The notes beneath the pieces were generated by a model. The model did no database searches, was not told the DNA's origin, and saw nothing but the letters and a program-made list of their open reading frames with translations. From positions 806,001 to 870,000 of the forward strand of contig NZ_JACSEU010000001.1 of the NCBI RefSeq assembly GCF_014334335.1: a DNA stretch of 64,000 nt, written 5' to 3'. A program made the position numbers and the translations under genes. Source of the stretch: Treponema sp. Marseille-Q3903. Its GTDB lineage: Bacteria; Spirochaetota; Spirochaetia; Treponematales; Treponemataceae. Shown one piece after another: positions 18,000 through 27,480 of the stretch. Every line of letters begins with the position of its first letter. Position 1 is the stretch's first letter.

Positions 18000-19853
18000 A
18001 TGAGCATTCGGATATTAAAAAAAGCATTGGGGCTGCTTGTTGCCGATATCGTTATAATAATCGGCATTTTCGTCCTGCAATTTAGAACAGATTCAAGCAT
18101 TATCAAAAAATCGGGAAATCTCCAGATAACACTTTTTCAATCTGAAAGCAATGCAGATGAAGTTGTCTATCGCAATAAACTTAGAATTACATACAACGGT
18201 CTAAATTTCTCTTTCGACGACCAAAATCCGGCAGTTGTTACGAAAAACGGTAATATTGTACCTGTAAAACTTGAAGACTGCAATCAGATAGACAACCTTT
18301 CCTATATGTTAAAATTTTCGGAAGACGTAAAAGTTACATTTGCTCTTGCGTCTGATTCTTCGGATGCCTCTTTGTCGATTGTTTCGGAGCTTCCTGACGG
18401 AGTTTCCGCCTTTTCAATCCCGTTTAATTATTCGACTAACGTAAAAGTCAAAAAGAACGAAGGAAACAGAATAGTTTTAGAGGGAAAAAAGAACTCGTGG
18501 AGGCTTTCTGCATCTTCTCTCGATTCTGGAAAGTTCACTTTGAACAAAGCTGACCATATTGCGACGTATTCTATCTACGATGAAACAAAACGCTTTTCAT
18601 TTGACACGATTGCAGAGCTCGCGATTGCAGATGAAAGTGTGTTCCATAAAAATCTGGCAACTTTCCGCGATATTTTGATTTCTTCTTACGAATCAAGCGC
18701 TTCCGAATTCAATGTCACTGAGCAGATTGCGGTTTCGTATGTGGCAGCAAAAGCTGATGTCGGCGCATATTCCGACGCACTTGAAAAAGTTCCGTCGTCT
18801 CTTAAAAAGAGCAGCCAGCGGACATATTTTTCATCTCCTTATTTTGACACTCTTGAAGCGATGAATCAAAACCTTGAAAAGGTTGTCAGAGAATTCGACA
18901 AAAAGATAGTTGAAGCTTCCGTGAGCAAATCTCTCGACATCTTTACTGCTACAAATATTTCGGATTTCTTTATTATAAGCAACAACACTGCAGGCATAAA
19001 AAGTATTCTTCAAAGCGCAGCTCAGTCTGATATTTCAAAAGCAACAATTGCGCAAGTTTCAGGAATCTTGCGAGTTTATTGTAAGTTGACATCATTTAAT
19101 TCCGGCTATGCAAAACATCTTGAGCCGATCCTTGAAAGCTGCATCTCAAAAATCACATCTGCATGCAAGTTTGAAGGAAATGTTCTTACAATTTCAGAAA
19201 ACGATACGTTCCTTTCTGTAATTCAGGCTATTGAAACCGGTATAGACGTTATTAAGTACGGCAAGCTTACAGATAATGAGAAACTCCAAAAGACCGGGTA
19301 TGTGATTGTAAACTCTTACCTTGCAGAAAGTTCTTCGTTTGATTTAAGGACGCTCTGCAACTTATATCCTGTCGTCGCTTATGAAAACGCATATTATCCT
19401 CATTTTGAAAAGCTCAACGTTGATGAAAACGGAAATCTTGCATGGGCATGGACTTGTGCTAAGAGCATTGAATATAAGAGAACTTCTGATGGCTCAATAG
19501 CACTCGATGTGGATTTTCCGTCAGGCGATACTCATTACATTATAGTAAAAGGAATCCCTCAGTTTTCTTCAATTTATATTTACAACATGGCGTTCCGCAC
19601 AGACCCTAGATTTGAAACTTATAATTCTTCCGGTTATGTTTACAAAGCTGCTTCCCAAACTCTATTGCTCAAGTCAAGGCACAAGTCAAAAATTGAAAGC
19701 ATTGTGCTAGAATATAGAGCAACAAAGGAAGTTGAACAGGAAGGACCGGCAGATGTCCAAAATGAAAATGGTGTGGCAGAATCAGAAGATGGAAATGGCG
19801 GAAATGGAACAGACGGAACTTCGGATGCAACAGGCGGGGAAGTTTCTTTTTAG
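18000..19853 (+). CDS. Membrane-anchored periplasmic protein, function unknown
   Basis: A 617-residue protein with one N-terminal membrane segment (ALGLLVADIVIIIGIFVLQF, residues 9-28) and no lipobox or cleavage site, so it is expected to be anchored in the inner membrane with its bulk in the periplasm. The middle is mixed alpha/beta; the last 45 residues are low-complexity Gly/Asn/Asp/Glu-rich sequence (DGNGGNGTDGTSDATGG). I do not recognise a family and call it a conserved-type treponemal hypothetical. It diverges from the TPR-lipoprotein gene. There is no SD before the ATG, which sits 9 nt after a -10-like box. A structured leader and ilvB follow. Confidence 0.75.
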   Translation: MSIRILKKALGLLVADIVIIIGIFVLQFRTDSSIIKKSGNLQITLFQSESNADEVVYRNKLRITYNGLNFSFDDQNPAVVTKNGNIVPVKLEDCNQIDNLSYMLKFSEDVKVTFALASDSSDASLSIVSELPDGVSAFSIPFNYSTNVKVKKNEGNRIVLEGKKNSWRLSASSLDSGKFTLNKADHIATYSIYDETKRFSFDTIAELAIADESVFHKNLATFRDILISSYESSASEFNVTEQIAVSYVAAKADVGAYSDALEKVPSSLKKSSQRTYFSSPYFDTLEAMNQNLEKVVREFDKKIVEASVSKSLDIFTATNISDFFIISNNTAGIKSILQSAAQSDISKATIAQVSGILRVYCKLTSFNSGYAKHLEPILESCISKITSACKFEGNVLTISENDTFLSVIQAIETGIDVIKYGKLTDNEKLQKTGYVIVNSYLAESSSFDLRTLCNLYPVVAYENAYYPHFEKLNVDENGNLAWAWTCAKSIEYKRTSDGSIALDVDFPSGDTHYIIVKGIPQFSSIYIYNMAFRTDPRFETYNSSGYVYKAASQTLLLKSRHKSKIESIVLEYRATKEVEQEGPADVQNENGVAESEDGNGGNGTDGTSDATGGEVSF

Positions 19854-19856
19854 GGC

Positions 19857-20077
19857 AGGAGGTGTGATAAAAAGTGTCGTCTGAAATATCGCCGATACTT
19901 TTTATTTCGAGTTTGCCTGGATGTTTGCAGAAGACGTGTATACGTGCCGTTTCGATAAAAATCAAATGAATACGATACGCTTTATTTTGCAAACTCGACT
20001 ATTGAACGTGTGCGCTCTTGCGCACGGCTAAAAACTTTTTCGGAAATTGCTATTTCCTGCAAAAGTTTTTATGGGAG
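19857..20077 (+). ncRNA. Structured leader module before ilvB (four stems)
   Basis: Starting at AGGAGG: stem 1 (19867-19879 with 19893-19905, 13 bp with one G-U), stem 2 (19907-19916 with 19989-19998, 10 bp), stem 3 (20010-20015 with 20020-20025, TCTT loop), and stem 4 (20029-20039 with 20061-20071, 11 bp). Stem 4 has an internal bulge, an inner stem 20042-20047/20052-20057 and loop TGCT. Stem 4 abuts the ilvB SD (GGGAG). Order, spacing and stem-4 details match the tandem units before rsgA, while the paired bases differ compensatorily. Two Treponema RNA motifs, TD-1 and TD-2, have been published; whether this is one of them needs an Rfam scan. It is probably a cis-regulatory RNA. Confidence 0.6.
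19874..19969 (+). CDS. Possible 31-codon leader ORF inside the ilvB leader module
   Basis: GTG start 11 nt after AGGAGG, with the start codon buried in the left arm of stem 1. It encodes a 31-residue peptide (begins MSSEISPILFISSLPGC). Position, SD and beginning correspond to the short ORFs in the rsgA leader units. It is not enriched in Leu/Ile/Val codons in a way that would indicate classical branched-chain attenuation. It could be chance. Confidence 0.3.
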   Translation: MSSEISPILFISSLPGCLQKTCIRAVSIKIK

Positions 20078-20085
20078 TATAGAAA

Positions 20086-21804
20086 ATGAAATTCACCGGC
20101 GCACAGATTATTGTAAAAATGCTAGAAATGTACGGTATAAAGACAGTTGCGGGAATTCCCGGTGGGATGATTCTTCCGCTTTATGATGAATTAAGCCGCT
20201 CTTCAATTAGACACGTGCTTGTGCGTCAGGAACAGGCGGCCGGTTTTATTGCTCAGGGAATTGCGCGAACTACAGGTAAGCCTGCTGTATGCCTTGCTAC
20301 GAGCGGTCCGGGAGCTATGAACCTTTTAACTTCAATCGCCGACGCACGAGCAGACTCTGTCCCGATAATAGCAATCACAGGGCAGGTAAACACAACTCAG
20401 ATAGGAACCGATGCCTTTCAGGAAGCCGATACATTCGGGCTTTCGTTTCCGATTACAAAACACTCGATGATGGTAAAATCGCCTGAAGAACTCCTTGAAG
20501 CTGTTCCTAAAGCTTTCGAAATTGCCGTAAGCGGACGTCCCGGCCCTGTTTTGATAGATGTTCCGCGCAATGTTCAGACTGCGTTGTGCGAATTTGAAAA
20601 ATGGCCGGAAATTAAAAACAAAAAATCCGATAATATTCGGTTTAAAACTCCTGCCTTTCAATATTCAGTAAAAATAGAAAAAATAGTTGAACTGCTTGCG
20701 AACGCCAAATGCCCGGTTTTGTTTTGCGGCGGTGGCTGTAACTCGGAAGAAGCTTCAGTTGAAATTAAAAACTTTTTACAAATTTACAAGCTTCCTGTAA
20801 TTACAAGTTTGATGGGAATAGGTTGTATTCCGAGCAATTCTGATTTGTATGCAGGGATGGTTGGTATGCACGGAAACCACGCTGCAAACGTCGCTATGCA
20901 CGACAGCGACCTTATTGTTGCAGCGGGAGTTCGGTTTGACGATAGAGCGACAGGCGATGTGAACAAACTGTGCCCGAATGCTAAAGTCGTTCACATAGAT
21001 ATAGACGCAGCCGAAGTAGATAAAATAGTTGATTCGTATATTTCAGTGATTGCAGATGTCGCTGTCGTTTTTTCAGATATCGTAAAAATCGCTGCCGCAA
21101 AAAGCATAAAAGCCGATGAAAAGTGGCTAAACAAAATCAAAAAAATCAAGGCTGAAAATACGAGCATAGAATGCGGACGCCCTAAAGGTGAAAAACTTTC
21201 AAATCCTCGCGAAATCATATCAAAAACTCCGGAATTGGCAGGCGAGTGCGGACTCAACTATTCAGATTTGATAATAACTACAGACGTCGGTCAGCATCAG
21301 ATGTGGGTTGCCCAGTATTATCCTTTTGAATCCCCTCGTACTTTTTTGACGTCAGGTTCGCTTGGCACTATGGGTTTTGGACTTCCGGCGGCTATTGGTG
21401 CTGCAATCGGTTGCCCAGATAAGCGGATTGTGTGTTACAGCGGCGACGGCTCAATTTTGATGAATATTCAGGAACTTGCGACGTTGGCGGAGCAGAATCT
21501 GCCGGTTACTGTAATTGTGTTTCAAAACGGGACGCTCGGCATGGTTTATCAACAGCAAAAATATCTTTTTGCAAAAAACTACAGCGCTTCTGTTTTTGCT
21601 CATCAGCCGGACTTTGTTGAAATTGCACGTGGATTTGGCATTGAAGCTGTAGACGCAGATTGTGACCCTCAGTGGTACAAAAAGGCGTTTGATACAAACC
21701 GAAAAAATAAACCGTGCTTTGTAAAAGTCAGCGTAGACCCTGAAGAGCTTGTTTTGCCGTTTGTTTCTGGCGGAAAGGCTAATATAGATTCAATCAGGAA
21801 TTAG
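20086..21804 (+). CDS. ilvB: Acetolactate synthase large (catalytic) subunit
   Basis: A ThDP-dependent enzyme condensing pyruvate with pyruvate or 2-ketobutyrate, the first common step of branched-chain amino acid synthesis; 572 residues. The N-terminal PYR domain has the catalytic glutamate in VRQEQAAGFIAQG. The central domain carries FAD-type features, and the C-terminal PP domain has GSLGTMGFGLPAAIG and the ThDP motif CYSGDGSILMNIQELATL. The ATG follows GGGAG by 8 nt. No regulatory subunit (ilvN) or other ilv/leu gene is nearby, so it is either an orphan catalytic subunit or its partners are elsewhere. It is preceded by a structured leader. Its last 11 nt overlap the convergent rarA gene. 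Confidence 0.92.
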   Translation: MKFTGAQIIVKMLEMYGIKTVAGIPGGMILPLYDELSRSSIRHVLVRQEQAAGFIAQGIARTTGKPAVCLATSGPGAMNLLTSIADARADSVPIIAITGQVNTTQIGTDAFQEADTFGLSFPITKHSMMVKSPEELLEAVPKAFEIAVSGRPGPVLIDVPRNVQTALCEFEKWPEIKNKKSDNIRFKTPAFQYSVKIEKIVELLANAKCPVLFCGGGCNSEEASVEIKNFLQIYKLPVITSLMGIGCIPSNSDLYAGMVGMHGNHAANVAMHDSDLIVAAGVRFDDRATGDVNKLCPNAKVVHIDIDAAEVDKIVDSYISVIADVAVVFSDIVKIAAAKSIKADEKWLNKIKKIKAENTSIECGRPKGEKLSNPREIISKTPELAGECGLNYSDLIITTDVGQHQMWVAQYYPFESPRTFLTSGSLGTMGFGLPAAIGAAIGCPDKRIVCYSGDGSILMNIQELATLAEQNLPVTVIVFQNGTLGMVYQQQKYLFAKNYSASVFAHQPDFVEIARGFGIEAVDADCDPQWYKKAFDTNRKNKPCFVKVSVDPEELVLPFVSGGKANIDSIRN

Positions 21805-24427
21805 ATTTTTTTCCGGCAGATATGCTGATAAACGCAATTTCACTTTTCCAGCTGAATAGTGATTTTTCACACGCAGTCAGAATAAGGTTTACGATTTTTT
21901 GCAATTCACTTTTGCCAACCGCATCTATCATTTTAGTACCGTAAGCTGATTTTTCTGCATTGAACCATTTTTCAATATCGGCAGGCGTGATTTTTCGTTT
22001 TTCTGTGATTTCCTCTGAATGTATTTTTACAGTAAAACCGTGTTTTCGGAACGTGTTTGCAATGAAAAGTCCGTCCCAACTGAACAGCGGATTATCTCTG
22101 TCGCCGAAAAACTCTTCTTCGGCATCGTTCATCTTAGAAAGGCTTTCGCTGAACAATTCTATATTTTCCGCACCGAGTATTTGGTTTTTGACAATTTCGC
22201 TTATGTGTTGACCTTTTGACGGAATTTTTTGTGAGATTATCACGCGCCAGTTTTCGGCAAGAGGGCTTTCATATTCGTATTTTTCGTCATCTTTTTTATC
22301 TGAATCATCAGGAGAATCTAGCGGTTCAATGTTGTTGCGAGCCTGATTTTCAGGAATATATTTTTGCGGTTCAAAAACAGCTTTCAACGAATCTGCCAGA
22401 GCAATTATTGAACTCTCTGACGCAAATGGGTCGGTAAAAAAAAGCCTGTCAAAGATGATCCCCTTGTATTGAAACTTCAAAAGGATATCGTAAAAATCTC
22501 TTTGAGTCATAAAATCTGCTGTCAGCCCGCGGTCGCGTAACTGAAGAATTGGACGGTCAAGGTCTCCGAGGGTGCGTCCATACTGCTCTAGTATCTGTTT
22601 GCCTTTTTCTGCCCTGCATACTCCGCATGTGACTCCTTCAGGTTCTTTTCGCGCAACTTCCCAAAGCAAAAGCCCCGAGTCTGCATTCCAGATAAGTGAA
22701 CGGTGGTGGCGGAGGATGTCGGCCATCTTTATCATTGTATCGCGGATATTCAAAAGAACTTCTGTTCTGTTTGAATCAAGACGCTGTCTCCAAAATCTGT
22801 CTGCCCGGTCAAGCGCGATTTCTTTTGCGTTGTCTTTTGGGCTGAAAGTGAGGTTTTCTCCGTTTTTTAACTCGCCGCTTTTAATATGCTCGTTTATCCA
22901 CCATTCGCTGATTGGATTCGCTCCAAGCTCTGATTTTCGCCATTCTCCAGCTAGAGCTAAATCGCGACCAGCTTCCTGATTGTCTTTTTTTTTGAATATA
23001 TTGATTGAGCCTGTTTCTTCAGGAGAAATTGCGAGTTCGTCTGAGGTGAACTCTCCGTTGTTCATTTGACGTTCAAGAATCTGCGCAATCTGAATCTCTC
23101 GGCGGCTTAAAACTTCGTTCCTGATAGTTCCTTCGTAACCTTGTGTGCTTGGAGTGTAGAATACGCGCCCCATCAGCGTGTCAGGCAGATACTGCTGTGC
23201 AACCCAGTGGTCGCGGTAAGCGTGAGGGTAGAGGTAACCGGCTCCGTGTCCAAAACTTTCTGCATCGCGGTTTGTGTCTCGCAGATGATTTGGAACTTCA
23301 GCATCTTCTTTTTCTACGCATGTAAGAGCATCAAAAAAAGCCATGCTGCTGTTCGATTTTGGCACCGTTGAAAGATAGAGCGCAGCGTGTGCTAAAAAAT
23401 ATCTTCCTTCCGGCATTCCGACCCTGTCAAACGCCTTTGCACAGCTCTCTACAACTGAAATTGCGCTCGGGTCTGCAAGTCCCGTATCTTCACAAGCGGA
23501 AATAAGCATTCGTCTGAAAATAAAATGTGGATCTTCTCCGGCGCTGACCATTCTCGCAAGCCAGTAACATGCTGCATCGGGGTCACGCCCTCGTATTGAT
23601 TTTATAAAAGCGCTTATTATGTCGTAGTGGTAGTCTCCGTCTCTGTCGTATAAAACAACTTTTTTTTGAATTGATTCTTCTGCCGCTTCTTTAGAGATAT
23701 AAATTTTAGTTCCATATTCGGGAACAGGCGGGTTTGCGTGCGGATTCCATTTTTCGGGAGTAGTTTCTACTGCAAGCTCAAGCGCATTCAATAAAGAGCG
23801 CGCGTCACCATTTGCAGTGTCTATTAAATGGTCTAAAGCGCCTTTTTCAAATTCAACTTTCCAGTGACCGTATCCGCGCTCTACATCTGTCAGAGCTTGG
23901 TGTGCTGCTTTTTGTAAGTCTTCATTTGTCAGAGGTTTTAGCTGAAATACCCTTGAACGGCTGACAAGCGCTTTGTTCACTTCAAAAAACGGATTTTCAG
24001 TAGTCGCTCCAATCAAGATGATTGTGCCGTTTTCTACCCAAGGCAAAAGTGCATCTTGCTGGCTTTTGTTCCAGCGATGAACTTCGTCTACGAATAAAAT
24101 TGTCCGCCTACTGTAAAGATTGTAATAATCTTCTGCGCTTTTTATAGATGCACGTATATCTGCAACGCCTGTCAAAACAGCGTTCAGCGTTATAAAATTA
24201 GATTTTGTATGGTTCGCAATCACGCGGGCGAGGGTTGTCTTTCCGCTGCCCGGAGGTCCGTAAAAGATTACAGAAGTAAGTTGGTCGGCAGCAATTGCGC
24301 GACGCAGCAAACGCCCTTTTCCAACAATATGATCCTGTCCGATGTATTCATCCAAGTTTCTCGGCCGCATTCTTGCAGCCAATGGTTCCTGCGACATTTT
24401 CACATGTTCAAAAAGGCTGTCAGTCAT
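21794..24427 (-). CDS. rarA: RarA (MgsA) AAA+ ATPase fused to a C-terminal methyltransferase-like domain
   Basis: Residues 1-440 are a complete RarA/MgsA replication-recombination factor: [19 protein letters not shown], Walker [14 protein letters not shown], Walker [17 protein letters not shown], sensor 1 [12 protein letters not shown], the arginine-rich [13 protein letters not shown] segment, and the tetramerisation region. Residues 441-877 are an extra domain. Around residues 585-640, [15 protein letters not shown] resembles motif I of a Rossmann methyltransferase but lacks its usual glycine pattern. RarA fused to an unknown C-terminal domain is an architecture I recall from cyanobacteria and spirochaetes. 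Start and stop abut the upstream lipoprotein gene (TAAATG), implying coupling. The 3' end overlaps ilvB by 11 nt. Confidence 0.9.
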   Translation of the reverse strand: MTDSLFEHVKMSQEPLAARMRPRNLDEYIGQDHIVGKGRLLRRAIAADQLTSVIFYGPPGSGKTTLARVIANHTKSNFITLNAVLTGVADIRASIKSAEDYYNLYSRRTILFVDEVHRWNKSQQDALLPWVENGTIILIGATTENPFFEVNKALVSRSRVFQLKPLTNEDLQKAAHQALTDVERGYGHWKVEFEKGALDHLIDTANGDARSLLNALELAVETTPEKWNPHANPPVPEYGTKIYISKEAAEESIQKKVVLYDRDGDYHYDIISAFIKSIRGRDPDAACYWLARMVSAGEDPHFIFRRMLISACEDTGLADPSAISVVESCAKAFDRVGMPEGRYFLAHAALYLSTVPKSNSSMAFFDALTCVEKEDAEVPNHLRDTNRDAESFGHGAGYLYPHAYRDHWVAQQYLPDTLMGRVFYTPSTQGYEGTIRNEVLSRREIQIAQILERQMNNGEFTSDELAISPEETGSINIFKKKDNQEAGRDLALAGEWRKSELGANPISEWWINEHIKSGELKNGENLTFSPKDNAKEIALDRADRFWRQRLDSNRTEVLLNIRDTMIKMADILRHHRSLIWNADSGLLLWEVARKEPEGVTCGVCRAEKGKQILEQYGRTLGDLDRPILQLRDRGLTADFMTQRDFYDILLKFQYKGIIFDRLFFTDPFASESSIIALADSLKAVFEPQKYIPENQARNNIEPLDSPDDSDKKDDEKYEYESPLAENWRVIISQKIPSKGQHISEIVKNQILGAENIELFSESLSKMNDAEEEFFGDRDNPLFSWDGLFIANTFRKHGFTVKIHSEEITEKRKITPADIEKWFNAEKSAYGTKMIDAVGKSELQKIVNLILTACEKSLFSWKSEIAFISISAGKKSNS

Positions 24428-25666
24428 TTATTCTCTGTTCCAGTTTCCACGCTCAGGATAGCACGACCAAAGTCCCACGTTCTGAGCATTTCCGATATTT
24501 GAAGCTTTTGAACCGAACAGCGAAGTTGTTGCGTAAAGTATGCTGTCACGTTCAGTTTTATCAGGTGTCGCATTCAATATTGCCGGCACAAAGAAAGTCG
24601 TTGTTATTTGGAAGTTTGCGTTTGTTTCAAACGGTGCAACTGCAGCAGGAATTCCTTCTGCCAAAGGTGCTCTAAAAATTCCACCGGAAGCAGATGAATT
24701 TGTCGATTCAAAATCTGCACAACCGATTAGGATTGAATCTTTACATGTTGCTAATGCTGAAATCAATTGATTTACTTTCGCCGGAGATTCGGTAAATGCT
24801 CCGCCCGCTGAATAGTAAAGAGTTTTGCCGTTTCCGTAATAAGCGAATGTTGCCTCATTTCCATAAGATTCATTTGTTGTAGATGCAGGAGAGTTGAAGA
24901 ATAAAATGTTGCCGCCAAAGAAAATCGCCGATTGTGCGTTGCTTTTATCAGAATCTTCAACTTTTGAAACTGTATATTCTACAGGAGCGTTTCCCATTTT
25001 TAATTCGTAATATTTTACATCTTTAAAAGATGATGATGTTGACTCAGCGCTTCCTTTTCTGATAAAGACGTGTCTGTGTTCTTTTTTTGGAGCATTTGTC
25101 TGGAATATCGCAAAAGCCGTGTACTGATAATCGCCGCTCGTGTATTTAGGAAAGTATGTTCCGTCAGCATCGCTGATGACATTTTTCCAACCGTTGCCAT
25201 CTTTCGAATCGATTTCCCACACGGAACCGGATTCAAGCGCTATTTTTTTTGCGTAAACATTTATACGATCCAAAATAGTTTTGCCTTCGCTGGCATCGTC
25301 TTTGAATGTTGCAGAAACAAGATAAAGATATTCCGAATCTGCAAGAACTTTTAAAAGTTGCTGACCATTGTGAATTTTCTTAAAAAAATCATACGAATGC
25401 ATTTCAAACGGAAGATTTTCGTATACTGCCCACGAACCGTGTTTTGCGTTGTCCGCAAGTTTGTAACGCAAGCCTTTGTCTGCCGCAAGTACGAGGAATT
25501 CCTTGCCACCTGCCGTGTAGCGTGTAATTGCATTTATTGTCCCTGAAACTGTCGCATCTTCAGGTTTAACATCTTTACGAATTTCGTAAAAAATCGGGTT
25601 GTAGCAACTCGCCAGTAAAATTGAAAATAAAATAAAAGTTATTGTTATTAAAGTTGATTTTTTCAT
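24428..25666 (-). CDS. Lipoprotein, function unknown
   Basis: A 412-residue lipoprotein starting MKKSTLITITFILFSILLASC, with the lipobox LLASC. AGGA precedes ATG 25666; the longer start at 25681 lacks this. The mature part is predicted largely beta with repeated segments of the type ILIGCADFESTN and DSILYATTSLFG, compatible with a beta-propeller-like fold, but this is only an impression. It sits between the barrel-protein gene and rarA on the same strand. I know no specific function. Confidence 0.75.
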   Translation of the reverse strand: MKKSTLITITFILFSILLASCYNPIFYEIRKDVKPEDATVSGTINAITRYTAGGKEFLVLAADKGLRYKLADNAKHGSWAVYENLPFEMHSYDFFKKIHNGQQLLKVLADSEYLYLVSATFKDDASEGKTILDRINVYAKKIALESGSVWEIDSKDGNGWKNVISDADGTYFPKYTSGDYQYTAFAIFQTNAPKKEHRHVFIRKGSAESTSSSFKDVKYYELKMGNAPVEYTVSKVEDSDKSNAQSAIFFGGNILFFNSPASTTNESYGNEATFAYYGNGKTLYYSAGGAFTESPAKVNQLISALATCKDSILIGCADFESTNSSASGGIFRAPLAEGIPAAVAPFETNANFQITTTFFVPAILNATPDKTERDSILYATTSLFGSKASNIGNAQNVGLWSCYPERGNWNRE

Positions 25667-25691
25667 TTTAAATCCTGTCAATTTTATAAAA

Positions 25692-26276
25692 TTAAAAGTG
25701 ATACCTTATACCGATGACTGTAGATAAGAAAAACCCGTTGTCATTCTGTTCAGGCTTTGAAGGAAACCATTCGGGAATCCAGTAACATATTGCATTTAAT
25801 CCTGCCGACCAACCTTCCGAAATGCGATAGTAAGCACCTCCAGATAATTTTGCGGCAAAAGAAGGGAAATATGTAAGTCCCTGACATGAAGTCGTTGCAA
25901 ACCCAATGCCAGCAGAAAGAGGAAATTCGAATTTGCCTGTATATGGCTGAAATATAACTCCGGCAGTTACTGGAACTGTTACAAGAGCCTTTTTACCAAC
26001 TGTGACGTTGTATCCTATTATCAAATCGCCGCCGACTGCAATCGTGTTAGTCAAAAATCTGTAATATGCAATCGAGGCACTGGCACCCGGATAGAGTTGC
26101 CCATCAAAGTTGAGTGGAAAATTTGCACCAAGATTGATAGAAAGCAACTGGTCTCCAGCACCGTTTTGTTCGTAAACGTAATCGTCTATGTATTCATCTC
26201 CTTGCCCGTCCGACTGAGCAAAAACCGCTGCTGCAAGAACACATAAAACTGTAAGTATTGAAAATATTTTTTTCAT
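25692..26276 (-). CDS. Small outer-membrane beta-barrel protein (TP0733-like)
   Basis: A 194-residue protein with a signal peptide (IFSILTVLCVLAAAVFAQS) and a mature part of alternating amphipathic strands ending in phenylalanine (STVIGIRYHF). Size and pattern suggest an eight-stranded OmpW/OmpA-type barrel. T. pallidum has a similar small barrel, TP0733, which as I recall is beside folD, as here; that synteny supports the call but is from memory. Start ATG 26276 has AAAGG seven bases upstream. The first 40 mature residues are acidic and Tyr-rich (EYIDDYVYEQNG). It heads a run with the lipoprotein and rarA. Confidence 0.75.
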   Translation of the reverse strand: MKKIFSILTVLCVLAAAVFAQSDGQGDEYIDDYVYEQNGAGDQLLSINLGANFPLNFDGQLYPGASASIAYYRFLTNTIAVGGDLIIGYNVTVGKKALVTVPVTAGVIFQPYTGKFEFPLSAGIGFATTSCQGLTYFPSFAAKLSGGAYYRISEGWSAGLNAICYWIPEWFPSKPEQNDNGFFLSTVIGIRYHF

Positions 26277-26388
26277 ATTGCGACCTTTTTTCATATCGAG
26301 TATATTTCTTCTGATTGATAAATATTGTTAAAATATACTGTTTTTCTTGTTGTTTATCAATAAAACCAAATTGCCGGAGTTAAGTTAC

Positions 26389-27276
26389 ATGAGCGCAGTT
26401 ATAATTGATGGGAAAAAAATTGCAGCGGATATCCGTGCCGGAGTTGCCGAAAAAGTAAAAAAATTGAAAGAAAATGGAGTTGAACCTTGTCTCGCAGTTA
26501 TCCTCGTTGGTGAAAATCCCGCATCTGTTTCTTATGTGACAGGAAAACGTAAAGCGCTTGCCGAAGCAGGAATCGCAGACCGTTCAGTCAATCTGCCCGA
26601 AAGCACAACAGAAGAAGGACTTCTAAAAATAATCGATGAATTGAACAAAGATAATGATGTCGACGGAATTCTCGTTCAGCTGCCGCTACCAAAACATATA
26701 GACGAAGACAAAGTTCTCCTTGCTATCGAGCCTTCAAAAGATGTAGACGGTTTTCACCCTGTAAATGTCGGAAATCTTATGATTGGAAGAAAAGGGTTTT
26801 TGCCTTGCACGCCGCATGGAATCATCGTTCTATTAAAAACAATCGGGATTGAAACAGATGGAAAGCACGCAGTTGTTATAGGTCGTTCAAATATTGTCGG
26901 AAAGCCGGTAAGCATGTTGCTTGCACGTAAAGACGTCAACTGCACTGTTACAATCTGTCACACAGGAACAAAAAATATGGCAGAGCTCACAATCCAAGCT
27001 GATATAATCGTTGTCGCAAGCGGTCGCCCACACACGTTGACTAAAGATATGGTAAAAGATGGAGCAGTTGTGATAGATGTCGGTGTAAACCGTATCCCTG
27101 ACAGCTCAAAAAAATCTGGATTCCGTTTAACCGGTGACTGCGATTTTTATGACCTTGTTGAAAAAACTTCATTTATCACACCTGTTCCCGGCGGAGTCGG
27201 TCCTATGACAATAGCAATGCTTATGCAAAATACATTGGAAAGTGCGTGTGCGAGGTGTTTGGATTATTCGTGTTAA
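26389..27276 (+). CDS. folD: Bifunctional methylenetetrahydrofolate dehydrogenase/cyclohydrolase
   Basis: Interconverts 5,10-methylene-THF, 5,10-methenyl-THF and 10-formyl-THF. From ATG 26389 the protein has 295 residues, normal for FolD. The substrate-site motif [15 protein letters not shown] holds the conserved Tyr and Lys. VQLPLPKH, the Rossmann segment [20 protein letters not shown] and the C-terminal [10 protein letters not shown] are all present. GGAG lies about 10 nt upstream of the ATG. An in-frame ATG at 26347 would add a non-conserved 14-residue extension. The gene diverges from the small barrel-protein gene. Confidence 0.95.
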   Translation: MSAVIIDGKKIAADIRAGVAEKVKKLKENGVEPCLAVILVGENPASVSYVTGKRKALAEAGIADRSVNLPESTTEEGLLKIIDELNKDNDVDGILVQLPLPKHIDEDKVLLAIEPSKDVDGFHPVNVGNLMIGRKGFLPCTPHGIIVLLKTIGIETDGKHAVVIGRSNIVGKPVSMLLARKDVNCTVTICHTGTKNMAELTIQADIIVVASGRPHTLTKDMVKDGAVVIDVGVNRIPDSSKKSGFRLTGDCDFYDLVEKTSFITPVPGGVGPMTIAMLMQNTLESACARCLDYSC

Positions 27277-27480
27277 AAGCAAGAGACTAGATGGGTAACA
27301 CCTAGCCTCCGATATTTTTTTACATCTCCACGTGTAATAAAATATTTTTAAATCTTCTTTTTTTTAATAATTATAGTTTTTTTTACTTAACTTTTTTTAA
27401 TTATTTTTAATTGACTTTATTAACTTTAAGGTAACTTTAACAATAAAATATTTTGTTGTCAATATTCTTAATCATTTTTT
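27277..27480. other. AT-rich gap between folD and the LacI-type regulator
   Basis: A 204-nt AT-rich gap between convergent genes. Just after folD is a small hairpin (GGTAACACC region, 27295-27304) with ATTTTTTT about 15 nt on, a weak terminator candidate. Further in, TAACTTTAA occurs twice, around 27419-27442. I see no ORF. Confidence 0.4.

Noticed and set aside
23141-23371. Overlapping ORFs antisense to rarA
   Set aside because: Shadow frames of a conserved gene, with no initiation signals.
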